From NCBI RefSeq assembly GCF_000445105.1, contig NZ_ATDP01000107.1, forward strand, positions 62,001-126,000: a DNA stretch of 64,000 bases, written 5' to 3'. The DNA is from Sphingobium lactosutens DS20. Lineage in GTDB: Bacteria > Pseudomonadota > Alphaproteobacteria > Sphingomonadales > Sphingomonadaceae. Shown in pieces: positions 1 to 8,367 of this stretch. The stretch's first letter is position 1. The number at the start of each line of letters is the position of its first letter. The notes under the pieces are model-generated. The model had not been told where the DNA came from. It made no database searches and worked only from the letters and a program-made list of their open reading frames with translations. The translations under genes and the position numbers were made by a program.

Positions 1-202
1 CGAGGTTTCGCACGATCTCTTCCCCCTAGCAGACACGCAAGATGCACGGCCTTTCAGCCTGGCCTATGACGGTAAATCCGTGGTGGCGCAATTTGCTGGC
101 CAGCAGCAGACGATGGCTTTGGATGTGGATGCGCCGGTTGTTCGTCTCATCTGCTCTACGGGCGAATTTTTGTACACGAACCTGACAATCGACGCCCAGT
201 AA
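1..202 (+). CDS. C-terminal end of an unidentified protein (partial)
   Basis: An open frame starting at base 2 runs from the window edge to a TAA at 200-202 and gives the last 66 residues of a protein. The stretch has normal coding composition and no recognisable motif. It converges on the methyltransferase gene, with only 20 bp between the two stops. The start and the family are outside the window, so no function is proposed. Confidence 0.6.
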   Translation, partial: EVSHDLFPLADTQDARPFSLAYDGKSVVAQFAGQQQTMALDVDAPVVRLICSTGEFLYTNLTIDAQ

Positions 203-222
203 CGCCGCGTCGGCACGGCATT

Positions 223-873
223 TTATGCCTCAGCCCTGATCAACCCGCCGCGCACCGCATAGCCGCGATAGAGCGCCCGGCTCTGCGCCACGCCGCCGAC
301 ATCCTGCGCCAGCCGCTCGACCGCCGCTTGGAGGCCCGCGCGCGGCGACACATGGAACGCCCCCAGCCAGCCGCACAGCGCGCGCCTCCAAAGCTCCGGC
401 AGGTGCTCCTGCTGCCCGAAATCGACGATCTCCAGCCGGCCGCCCGGCGCCACGCAATGCGCCGCCTGGGCCAATGCCGCTTCCCAGTCCGGGATCATGG
501 AGAGGGCATAGCTGATGAACACCCGGTCGAAGGTCGCGCGCCCGAACAGCGCCTTTGCATCGAAACCGCAGGCGTCGCCTTGCACCAGGATCACGCGCTT
601 TGCCATGCCGGCCTTTGTGACGGCTGCGCGCGCCGTCTCCAGCATCGCCTCCGATATGTCGACGCCATGCAGAGCGGCGCGTGGCCAGGCCTTTCCCGCC
701 GCGATCAGATTGCGCCCGGTGCCGCAGCCAATCTCCAGCACCGCCCCGCCGTCAGGCACGTCGAGATCAGCGATCAGCCCGTCCCGGCCCAGCAGATAAT
801 ATTTGCGCGTCAGGTCATAAATATGCCGCTGGTAGCGATAGACCCCGTCCATCAGCCCCCGATGGTCGCTCAC
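223..873 (-). CDS. btaB: SAM-dependent N-methyltransferase, BtaB-like (betaine lipid synthesis)
   Basis: This 216-residue class I methyltransferase shows the SAM-binding motif I LEIGCGTGRN (about residues 46-55) and an acidic post-II region (GVDIS). Its ATG overlaps the end of the upstream btaA-like gene by 4 bp, so the two are translationally coupled. In the known pathway BtaA puts a homoserine head group on diacylglycerol and BtaB trimethylates it to give DGTS, a phosphorus-free betaine lipid. The assignment rests mainly on the btaA neighbour, because methyltransferase folds alone do not fix the substrate. Such lipids usually replace phospholipids under phosphate limitation; no Pho box was searched for. 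Confidence 0.82.
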   Translation of the reverse strand: MSDHRGLMDGVYRYQRHIYDLTRKYYLLGRDGLIADLDVPDGGAVLEIGCGTGRNLIAAGKAWPRAALHGVDISEAMLETARAAVTKAGMAKRVILVQGDACGFDAKALFGRATFDRVFISYALSMIPDWEAALAQAAHCVAPGGRLEIVDFGQQEHLPELWRRALCGWLGAFHVSPRAGLQAAVERLAQDVGGVAQSRALYRGYAVRGGLIRAEA

Positions 874-2090
874 ACATCATCCCTCAGCACATAGAGATGA
901 ACACCGCCATAGATGGCCGAACGATCACGCGCTGTGTAATCGCGCGAGGCGTCGGCGCGATACTGCCAGCGCCCTAGGATGTCGTCGCTGACACGGCCCG
1001 GCAGGATGCTCGGCTCACCCGCGGTGCGGAACAGAACCCGAGCGCCCGGCTTCGCCGTTCGCGTAATCTGCGCCCAGAGCGCATTCAATTGCGCATCGTT
1101 CATCCAGTCCTGCGCATCGAGCAGGATATAGCGGTCGCAGGACGCAGCCGGCTGGCTTGCAAGGAAGTCGGTGAAATTGACATGCCGCACGTCCACGCGC
1201 CCGACCCGCGCCCGCACCGCCTCATGGTTTCCCGCCTGAAGATAGGGCGGCAATGGCCCCTCACCCCCTGCATAGCCGCGCCCGAAAGCCTGCACCGCAA
1301 AATAATTGTCTTTCAGATCAAAGTCGCAGGCCAGTTTCTTCAGCCGCGCTTTCAACACGGCATCCATGCGCGCGTCACCGGCCAGCGCCTCGAACTGCGC
1401 GGGCGGGATGCCGAGGCCGAACAGCGATGCCGGCTGGCTGGTCAGCCAACGCACAAAGCCCCTGTCGAAGATCGGCGCCAATTCGCGCTCGAAAATCTCC
1501 AGCTGTTCCTCACGCGACCGCGCATTCAGCATCCGCCTGGGGTTGACGCCATGCAAGCGCGCCAGCAGGTGCGCCGCGCCGATGAAGCGGCCCAGCAGGC
1601 CATGTTTGTATATCCCACGCGCGAACCCGCCGATGCGCCGCCGCCCGATCAGGTCGCGTCCCTCCCAATAGCGCCGGGTCGCCTCGTCCAGATGCGGCGC
1701 TACAAGGTCGCGATAGGCCGCAATATTGGCGCGATCGTCGGCCTGCGCGAAAAAGCGGTGGAAAGTCGCATGATCAGGCAGGGTCCGCGCCGCCACCAGT
1801 TTCAGCCGGTTGAGCGCGATATGCGCGGTGTTCAAATCCACCGCCGTGATCTTTGCCGGGTCTGCGGTCAGATAGGATAGCACGTTGCAGCCGCCCGACG
1901 CGATCGTCACCACATGGCTGTCGGGCTGGATCGCCAGCGCCTCCATGTCGACCGCCGGGTCTTCCCATATCTGGGCATAGACCAGTCCGCGAAAGGCAAA
2001 GGTGAAGGCGCGCTCCAGCAGGCCCTGCTTCGACAAATGGCGATGCCGGTGCACCGCCTTGGTAATGGTCCGGTGGGCTGAAAAGGCCAT
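870..2090 (-). CDS. btaA: BtaA-like 3-amino-3-carboxypropyltransferase (DUF3419)
   Basis: A 406-residue DUF3419 protein, the BtaA family, which transfers the 3-amino-3-carboxypropyl group of SAM to diacylglycerol. Visible family traits are the opening FRGLVYAQIWEDPAVD, the SAM-site loop IASGGCNVLSYL followed by VDLN, and a C-terminal RTAGE region. I chose the ATG at 2090 over an in-frame ATG at 2225. The extra 45 residues are low-complexity and arginine-rich, and they would overlap the start of the divergent exonuclease gene. The gene is first in a two-gene unit with btaB. Confidence 0.85.
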   Translation of the reverse strand: MAFSAHRTITKAVHRHRHLSKQGLLERAFTFAFRGLVYAQIWEDPAVDMEALAIQPDSHVVTIASGGCNVLSYLTADPAKITAVDLNTAHIALNRLKLVAARTLPDHATFHRFFAQADDRANIAAYRDLVAPHLDEATRRYWEGRDLIGRRRIGGFARGIYKHGLLGRFIGAAHLLARLHGVNPRRMLNARSREEQLEIFERELAPIFDRGFVRWLTSQPASLFGLGIPPAQFEALAGDARMDAVLKARLKKLACDFDLKDNYFAVQAFGRGYAGGEGPLPPYLQAGNHEAVRARVGRVDVRHVNFTDFLASQPAASCDRYILLDAQDWMNDAQLNALWAQITRTAKPGARVLFRTAGEPSILPGRVSDDILGRWQYRADASRDYTARDRSAIYGGVHLYVLRDDV

Positions 2091-2236
2091 GATCGCGACT
2101 CCCCGCTGCGCGTTCCTATCCGCGCGCGATAGGGCAATGGCGTGTCGACGCGGTGACGCGCGCGTTACCGCGCGATGACTCGCCTTTTCCGCCTGGCCTT
2201 GCGGAACCGCCATGCCCCTTCCCATCTTCTTGCCCC

Positions 2237-3229
2237 ATGGCGCATTGGATCGAACCGCACCCGACCGGCATTTATGTCCGCCCCGCCGATGCGTGGATCG
2301 ACCCGTCCCTGCCGCAGGAGCGCGCCTTGGTGACGCACGGCCACGCCGATCATGCGCGCGGCGGGCACGGACATGTCTGGGCGACGCGCGAAACGCTGGC
2401 GATTATGGGCTTGCGCTATGGCACGGCCAGCGGCACGGCGGTGGATTATGGCGAAGAGGTGCGGCTGGGCGGCGTGCGCATCCGCTATGTGCCCGCCGGC
2501 CATGTGCTGGGATCAGCGCAGATCCTGTTGGAACATGCCGGCGAACGCGTGGTCGTGACCGGCGACTATAAACGCCGCCCCGACCCCACCTGCCTGCCAT
2601 TCGAACCCGTCCCCTGCGACATTTTTGTCACCGAAGCGACGTTCGGCCTGCCGGTCTTTCGCCATCCCGACACCGGCAGCGAGATGGACCGCCTGCTCGC
2701 CGCGCTCCACGCCAATCCCGATCGTTGCGTCCTCGTCGGCGCCTATGCCCTGGGGAAGGCGCAGCGGGTCATCAGCGAATTGCGTGGCCGGGGCCATCAT
2801 GACGCCATCTATATCCATGGCGCGCTGGAACGCATGTGCGCGCTCTATCAGGATTTTGGCGTGGACCTTGGCGAACTGCGCCCCGCCACCGGCGTCGCGG
2901 CCAAGGATATGCGCGGCCACATCATCCTCTCGCCCCCTTCCGCGCTCAACGATCGCTGGAGCCGCCGCCTGCCCGATCCGATCACCGCCATGGCCTCAGG
3001 CTGGATGCGCGTGCGCCAGCGCGCCCGGCAGAAGAATGTCGAGCTTCCCCTCGTCATTTCCGACCATGCCGACTGGGACGAGCTGACCGACACGATCCGC
3101 GAAGTCGCGCCCACCGAAACCTGGATCACCCATGGTCGGGAAGAGGCGCTGCTGCACTGGTGCATGACCCACCAAATCCGCGCCCGCGCCCTCGCGCTGG
3201 TAGGCCGCGAAGATGAGGATGAAGGGTGA
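2237..3229 (+). CDS. Ligase-associated DNA exonuclease (metallo-beta-lactamase/beta-CASP fold)
   Basis: This 330-residue protein has the metal-binding motif THGHADHARGG (about residues 33-43), the VTGDYKRRPDP motif and a late SDHADWDEL histidine motif. These are typical of the SNM1/beta-CASP-like nucleases found next to bacterial ATP-dependent ligases. It lies 103 bp upstream of such a ligase on the same strand, which supports a joint role in DNA end processing and repair. The ATG at 2237 starts the conserved MAHWIEPHPTGIYVRPADAW segment; an in-frame ATG at 2153 would add 28 non-conserved-looking residues. The Lhr helicase and phosphoesterase often found in this cluster are not adjacent. Confidence 0.88.
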   Translation: MAHWIEPHPTGIYVRPADAWIDPSLPQERALVTHGHADHARGGHGHVWATRETLAIMGLRYGTASGTAVDYGEEVRLGGVRIRYVPAGHVLGSAQILLEHAGERVVVTGDYKRRPDPTCLPFEPVPCDIFVTEATFGLPVFRHPDTGSEMDRLLAALHANPDRCVLVGAYALGKAQRVISELRGRGHHDAIYIHGALERMCALYQDFGVDLGELRPATGVAAKDMRGHIILSPPSALNDRWSRRLPDPITAMASGWMRVRQRARQKNVELPLVISDHADWDELTDTIREVAPTETWITHGREEALLHWCMTHQIRARALALVGREDEDEG

Positions 3230-3332
3230 TGCAATTCCGTGCCCAACATCCGTTCGCTTCGAGCGACGTCGAGAAGCAGATGTCGCTTGGATATGATTGC
3301 CCGACCATGCTCGAAACGAATGGGGCTGGCTG

Positions 3333-4916
3333 ATGCGCGCCTTTTCCCAGCTGCTCGACGGCCTCGTCTACACCCGGTCACGCAACGGAAAGCTTGGCTT
3401 GATCGCCGCCTATATGCGCGACGCGCCCGATCCCGACCGTGGCTGGGCACTGGCCGCGCTCACTGGCAGCCTTGATCTCAAGGCAGTCAAATCCTCCGCC
3501 ATCGGTGAGATGATCCGCGCCCGCACCGATCCCATCCTCTACGAAATGAGCCGCGACTATGTCGGCGACCTTGCCGAAACCGTGGCCCTACTCTGGCCCA
3601 AGCGCACCGATCAGCCGGCTGAACTGGATGACGGATCGCTCAGCCTCTCCGCCGTCATCGGTCGTCTCCAGAATGTGACCCGCGCCGCCGCTCCCGACGC
3701 GCTGGCGCAGATGATGGATCATCTCGATTCTTCTGGCCGGTTCGCGCTGCTGAAGCTGGCGACCGGGGGGCTGCGCGTCGGCATTTCCGCCCGTCTGGCC
3801 AAGACCGGCTTTGCCCAGGCCTTCAACCTCGACGTCGATGATGTCGAGCAGGTCTGGCACGCCCTCTCCCCGCCTTACGCCGCACTGTTCGACTGGGCGG
3901 AGGGACGCAGCGGCCGCCCGGACCCCGAAGGCACACCCTATTTCCGCCCCTTCATGCTTGCTCACCCGCTGGAGGCCGACAGCGTGGACCTCACCGACTA
4001 TGCCGCCGAATGGAAATGGGACGGCATTCGCATCCAGATTGTCGGCACGGGGACCGAAACCCGCCTCTACAGCCGCGCGAGCGATGACATCAGCGGCAGC
4101 TTCCCCGAAATCGCCGCTGCCTTCACGGGCCATGCCGTGCTGGATGGCGAATTGCTCGTAAAGGGCGAGTTCCAGGGGGGCGAGGCCGCCAGCTTCAACG
4201 CGCTCCAGCAGCGTCTGGGGCGCAAGGCCGTCACTACCAAGATGATGGAGGACTATCCTGCCTTCGTCCGCCTCTACGACCTGTTGATCGAGGGCGATCA
4301 GGATTTGCGCGCCCTGCCTTGGCATCAGCGCCGCGCCAGGCTGGAGGCTTTTGTGCCGACGCTCGACCCGCAGCGCTTCGACCTGTCGCAGGTGATCGAC
4401 GCGGACGATTTTGCCACCCTCGCCGACATCCGCGCCGGAGCCCGCGACGCCGCGATTGAAGGCGTGATGCTGAAACGCCGCGACAGCCCCTATGTCGCCG
4501 GGCGAAAGGCCGCGCTCTGGTATAAATGGAAGCGCGACCCGCTGACCGCCGACTGCGTCATGATGTATGCGCAGCGCGGCCACGGGAAACGTTCATCCTT
4601 CTACTCGGATTACACCTTTGGATGCTGGACGCCCGACGGTGAATTGCTGCCCGTGGGCAAGGCCTATAGCGGCTTCACCGACGAGGAACTGAAATGGCTC
4701 GACCGTTTCGTGCGCCAGAATACGGTCAACCGCTTCGGGCCGGTGCGGGAAGTGGAAAAGACGCTGGTGCTGGAGGTTGCTTTCGATTCCATCCACGACA
4801 GCAAGCGCCACAAATCCGGCCTTGCCATGCGTTTCCCCCGCATCGCCCGCATCCGCAAGGACAAGCCCGCGCATGAGGCAGACACAGTCGAGGGATTGAA
4901 AAAACTGGTCGTATGA
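3333..4916 (+). CDS. ATP-dependent DNA ligase, cisplatin-damage-response type (LigC-like)
   Basis: This 527-residue ligase has the nucleotidyltransferase motif I around the catalytic lysine, EWKWDGIRIQ (lysine near residue 228), and the downstream motifs VLDGELLV, EGVMLKRR and YKWKRD. The N-terminal 200 residues form the DNA-binding domain typical of bacterial LigB/C-type enzymes. It seals nicks using ATP and, with the MBL exonuclease just upstream, forms a known repair pair. The ATG at 3333 fits the conserved MRAFSQLLDGLVYT start; an ATG at 3297 adds 12 unlikely residues. Confidence 0.9.
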   Translation: MRAFSQLLDGLVYTRSRNGKLGLIAAYMRDAPDPDRGWALAALTGSLDLKAVKSSAIGEMIRARTDPILYEMSRDYVGDLAETVALLWPKRTDQPAELDDGSLSLSAVIGRLQNVTRAAAPDALAQMMDHLDSSGRFALLKLATGGLRVGISARLAKTGFAQAFNLDVDDVEQVWHALSPPYAALFDWAEGRSGRPDPEGTPYFRPFMLAHPLEADSVDLTDYAAEWKWDGIRIQIVGTGTETRLYSRASDDISGSFPEIAAAFTGHAVLDGELLVKGEFQGGEAASFNALQQRLGRKAVTTKMMEDYPAFVRLYDLLIEGDQDLRALPWHQRRARLEAFVPTLDPQRFDLSQVIDADDFATLADIRAGARDAAIEGVMLKRRDSPYVAGRKAALWYKWKRDPLTADCVMMYAQRGHGKRSSFYSDYTFGCWTPDGELLPVGKAYSGFTDEELKWLDRFVRQNTVNRFGPVREVEKTLVLEVAFDSIHDSKRHKSGLAMRFPRIARIRKDKPAHEADTVEGLKKLVV

Positions 4917-4920
4917 AAAA

Positions 4921-4952
4921 GCGGCCGGCCCGCGTGCAGTCGGGCCAGCCGC
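4921..4952. terminator. Hairpin terminator between convergent genes
   Basis: A GC-rich stem (4921-4932 with 4941-4952, one mismatch, 8-nt loop) lies between the stops of the ligase gene and the convergent fasciclin gene. It is preceded by an A-run on the plus strand, which would read as a U-run for transcripts from the minus strand. Confidence 0.6.
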
Positions 4953-4973
4953 TCCCTCACCTCATCGACAGGA

Positions 4974-5531
4974 TCAGGGCATCAATACCGTATCGATGAC
5001 ATGAATGACGCCGTTCGACTGGTTGACGTCCGCAATGGTGACCATCGCCTTCCCGCCCTTGGCGTCCTGCAAATATACGGAGTCGCCGTCGACCCACGCG
5101 GTCAGAGGCTCGCCTTCGACCGTGGTCAGCATTGCCTTGCCGCCATTAGCCTTCGCCTGCGCGATCAGGTCGGCGGCATTCAGTTTACCGGGCACCACAT
5201 GATAGGTCAGGATCTTGGTGAGGTCGGCCTTGTTCTCCGGCTTCAGCAAGGTGTCGACCGTGCCCGCAGGCAATTTGGCAAAGGCGGCGTTGGTCGGCGC
5301 GAATACGGTGAAGGGACCGGGACCTTTCAGCGTATCGACCAGGCCTGCGGCCTTCACCGCGGCGACCAGCGTCGTGTGATCCTTGGAATTGACCGCATTG
5401 TCGATGATATCCTTGCTCGGCGACATCGCCGCGCCGCCGACCATGGGGTCGGTCGCGGCCTGGGCCATCGCCCCGCCACTGACGGAGAGCAGCGCGCCGG
5501 CCAGCGCAATCGTTAGGGTGGACACTTTCAT
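4974..5531 (-). CDS. Secreted fasciclin (FAS1) domain protein
   Basis: This 185-residue protein starts with a clear signal peptide (MKVSTLTIALAGALLSVSGGAMAQA). One FAS1 domain follows, with the H1 motif FTVFAPTNAAFAKLP and the H2-region TYHVVPGKL, ending in NGVIHVIDTVLMP. FAS1 domains act in adhesion outside the cytoplasm, and the bacterial single-domain forms are periplasmic or secreted. It is a stand-alone gene. The exact ligand is not predictable. Confidence 0.92.
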   Translation of the reverse strand: MKVSTLTIALAGALLSVSGGAMAQAATDPMVGGAAMSPSKDIIDNAVNSKDHTTLVAAVKAAGLVDTLKGPGPFTVFAPTNAAFAKLPAGTVDTLLKPENKADLTKILTYHVVPGKLNAADLIAQAKANGGKAMLTTVEGEPLTAWVDGDSVYLQDAKGGKAMVTIADVNQSNGVIHVIDTVLMP

Positions 5532-5728
5532 TTCGTCATCCTTCCTTTGTCACTCCCCGCCTTTCGGGGGGATGCGCCCATTACGCGCCAGCCGTCGGGA
5601 AGATGCGCGACTGCCCCAAAGGACAGGCCGCCAGATGCGTTCACGCGCATCTGACTTTGCGCTGTCATGGCCGCACCCTATATGGGCGCTTTCGCGCGAG
5701 CACGCGCAGCAGGCATAGGGAGAAACAA

Positions 5729-6934
5729 TTGAGCAAGGTTCTGGTCATTGGCGCGGGCGGCGTCGGCTCTGTCGCGGTTCACAAGATGGCGATGAACCCC
5801 GACATTTTCAGCCATATCACGCTCGCCAGCCGTCGGCTGATTTCGTGCGAGAAGGTCGCCGAATCGGTGAAGGCCCGCACCGGCATCACCATCGACGTGG
5901 CGCAGGTCGATGCGGACAATGTGGACGAAACCATCGCGCTCATTGAAAAGGTTCAGCCCAAACTGGTCGTGAACCTGGCCCTGCCCTATCAGGATCTGGC
6001 GATCATGGACGCGTGCCTCGCGACGAAGACCGACTATCTCGACACCGCCAATTACGAGCCGCGCGACACCGCCAAGTTCGAATATAGCTGGCAATGGGCC
6101 TATCAGGACCGGTTCAAGGAAGCGGGCATCATGGCGCTGCTGGGTTCGGGTTTCGACCCCGGCGTCACCAGCGTCTTTGCCAGCTACATCAAGAAGCATC
6201 TGCTCGACCGGATCGACACGCTCGACATTCTCGACTGCAACGGCGGCGACCATGGCCAGCATTTCGCCACCAACTTCAACCCGGAAATCAACATCCGCGA
6301 AGTGACCGCGCCCTCGCGCCATTGGAACAATGGCGAATGGGTGGAAGGCCCGGCCTTAAGCCACAAGCAGGTCTTCGACTTCGATCAGGTCGGCGAAAAG
6401 AACATGTACCTCATGTATCATGAGGAACTGGAAAGCCTCGCCACCCATTATCCCGAGATCAAGCGCATCCGCTTCTGGATGACCTTCGGCGACGCCTATT
6501 TGAAGCATCTCGAAGTGCTCCAGAATGTCGGCATGACCCGGATCGACCCGGTCATCTACAATGGCCAGGAAATCATCCCGCTCCAGTTCCTCAAAGCCGT
6601 GCTGCCCGAACCGTCGAGCCTGGGTTCCACCACCAAGGGCAAGACCAACATCGGCGACATCGCGACCGGCCAGAAGGACGGGCAGGAAAAGACCGTCTAT
6701 GTCTATAATGTCTGCGATCATGAGGACGCCTATGCCGAAACAGGCAACCAGGCGGTCAGCTACACGACGGGCGTCCCTGCGATGATCGGCGCGGCCATGA
6801 TGCTGACGGGCGCCTGGCGCGGAGAAGGCGTGTTCAACATCGAACAGTTCGATCCCGATCCCTTCATGGACATGCTGAACAAGCACGGCCTGCCCTGGCA
6901 GGTGAAGGAACTGGACGCGCCGCTGGCCTTCTAA
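5729..6934 (+). CDS. Carboxy(nor)spermidine dehydrogenase (saccharopine dehydrogenase family)
   Basis: This 401-residue member of the saccharopine dehydrogenase family begins with the NAD(P)-binding motif VLVIGAGGVGSV. In the alternative polyamine route this enzyme condenses putrescine (or diaminopropane) with aspartate semialdehyde and reduces the product to carboxyspermidine. The next genes are the matching decarboxylase and an ornithine-type decarboxylase, which fixes the role well. I chose the TTG at 5729 because it follows GGGAGAAA at good spacing and puts the Rossmann motif at the N-terminus. The ATG at 5603 would add 42 residues read from non-coding sequence. Confidence 0.88.
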   Translation: MSKVLVIGAGGVGSVAVHKMAMNPDIFSHITLASRRLISCEKVAESVKARTGITIDVAQVDADNVDETIALIEKVQPKLVVNLALPYQDLAIMDACLATKTDYLDTANYEPRDTAKFEYSWQWAYQDRFKEAGIMALLGSGFDPGVTSVFASYIKKHLLDRIDTLDILDCNGGDHGQHFATNFNPEINIREVTAPSRHWNNGEWVEGPALSHKQVFDFDQVGEKNMYLMYHEELESLATHYPEIKRIRFWMTFGDAYLKHLEVLQNVGMTRIDPVIYNGQEIIPLQFLKAVLPEPSSLGSTTKGKTNIGDIATGQKDGQEKTVYVYNVCDHEDAYAETGNQAVSYTTGVPAMIGAAMMLTGAWRGEGVFNIEQFDPDPFMDMLNKHGLPWQVKELDAPLAF

Positions 6935-6951
6935 CGCCCCCCACAAGGGAT

Positions 6952-7032
6952 CGTCATCCCAGCGAAGGCTGGGATCGCATGCGGCGTCGCCGTGCCCTCT
7001 CGCCTGAGACCCCAGCCTTCACTGGGGTGACG
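6952..7032. repeat. REP-like palindromic repeat pair
   Basis: Two imperfect inverted copies of a short element (6952-6976 and 7006-7032) share the core CCCAGCGAAGGCTGGG and its complement. This type of repetitive palindrome is frequent between genes in sphingomonads. It sits inside the polyamine gene cluster; its right arm ends only about 12 nt before the start codon of the decarboxylase. Confidence 0.75.
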
Positions 7033-7043
7033 GAGCTTTTGTT

Positions 7044-8216
7044 ATGGAAACCCGCGCCGGCGATCCCGCCGCCTTTGCCCGCTTTGACCTCTATCGCGTC
7101 CCCTCGCCCGCCTTCGTGGTGGACGAGGCCGCGATACGCCGCAACCTGTCGGTCCTGCGCGACATTGGCGACCGCGCCGGCATCAGGGTGCTGGGCGCGC
7201 TCAAGGCCTTCTCCATGTGGTCGCTCGGCCCCGTCATCGGCGAATATCTCGATGGCGTCTGCGCCTCCGGCCTCTATGAAGCGCGCCTTGGCCGTGAGGA
7301 GTATAGGGGCGAAGTCGCCACCTATTGCGCCGCCTACAAACCCGACGATCTCGCCGAAATCCTGCGCATTTCCGATCATGTCATCTTCAACAGCCCCGGC
7401 CAGATCGCGCGCATGAGGCCGATCATCGACGCGGCGCGCAAGGACGGTGTGAACTTCGACATCGGCCTGCGGCTCAACCCGCTCCATGCCGAAGGCGAAG
7501 TGCCTAAATATGACCCGTCGCAGCCGCACAGCCGCCTCGGCTTTCCGGTCGATCAATTGCGGCCGGAGCATCTCGACGGCGTGGATGGCCTCCATATTCA
7601 CAATCTGTGCGAACAGGATTTCCTCCCGCTCCAGCGCACTTGGGCGGCGATCGAAGCGCGCGTCATGCCGCACATTTCGAGCCTCAAATGGTTGAACTTC
7701 GGCGGCGGCCATCATGTCACCCGCGCCGATTATCAGATCGACGACCTCATTGCCTTTCTCCAGACCATCAGGGAGAAAACCGGGCTGGAACTCTATATCG
7801 AGCCTGGCGAAGCGATGGCGCTGGACGCCGGTATCCTCGTCGGCGAAATATTGGATGTCATCCATAATGGCATGCCCGTCGCCATCACCGATATCAGCGC
7901 CACCTGCCACATGCCCGACGTGATCGAGGCTCCTTACCGCCCCGCCATGCTGCATGAAGCGGAGGATGGCCCTGTGACACGGCTGGGCGGTCCCTCTTGC
8001 CTGGCGGGCGATATCATCGGCGATTATCGAGTCCCCGGCGGCGCGGAACCGGGCGCGCGCATCGCCTTCCTGGATCAGGCGCATTATTCGATGGTGAAGA
8101 CCAACACCTTCAACGGCGTGCCGCTGCCATCCATCTGGCTGTGGAACAGCGACACGGACGAACTCAAGGAAATCCGGTCTTTTTCATACGCTGATTTCAA
8201 GGCTCGTCTCTCCTGA
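7044..8216 (+). CDS. nspC: Carboxynorspermidine/carboxyspermidine decarboxylase
   Basis: This 390-residue PLP enzyme of the alanine-racemase-like (fold III) decarboxylases has the PLP-lysine region VLGALKAFSMW, a GGGHH phosphate-site loop (LNFGGGHHV) and the C-terminal ATCHMPDV and GPSCLAGD motifs typical of NspC. It removes the carboxyl group from carboxyspermidine to give spermidine. It follows the dehydrogenase by 109 bp, with a REP-like palindrome in between. Its Shine-Dalgarno region overlaps the end of that palindrome, so the palindrome may affect its translation. Confidence 0.9.
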   Translation: METRAGDPAAFARFDLYRVPSPAFVVDEAAIRRNLSVLRDIGDRAGIRVLGALKAFSMWSLGPVIGEYLDGVCASGLYEARLGREEYRGEVATYCAAYKPDDLAEILRISDHVIFNSPGQIARMRPIIDAARKDGVNFDIGLRLNPLHAEGEVPKYDPSQPHSRLGFPVDQLRPEHLDGVDGLHIHNLCEQDFLPLQRTWAAIEARVMPHISSLKWLNFGGGHHVTRADYQIDDLIAFLQTIREKTGLELYIEPGEAMALDAGILVGEILDVIHNGMPVAITDISATCHMPDVIEAPYRPAMLHEAEDGPVTRLGGPSCLAGDIIGDYRVPGGAEPGARIAFLDQAHYSMVKTNTFNGVPLPSIWLWNSDTDELKEIRSFSYADFKARLS

Positions 8217-8367
8217 GGCACGACTGACGGCGGGGCTCGCAACAAAATTTCTACCCGCGCTTTACAGGGGGGACCCCGCCGCATATATCGGCCGTCCGCT
8301 GCCCCATGGGACTTCCACCGCAAGGCAGCTTTTTTACTGCCAACGACTACACTGGAGGTCCCTTGAA

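Noticed and set aside
328..894. Long plus-strand frame antisense to the methyltransferase
   Set aside because: GC-rich coding regions create long antisense frames; this one has no start signal or motif and lies fully over a well-supported gene.
8217..8367. Polyamine-responsive leader RNA before the decarboxylase
   Set aside because: The 151-bp gap has a weak GGCAG/CTGCC stem, but I could not match it to a known polyamine leader.
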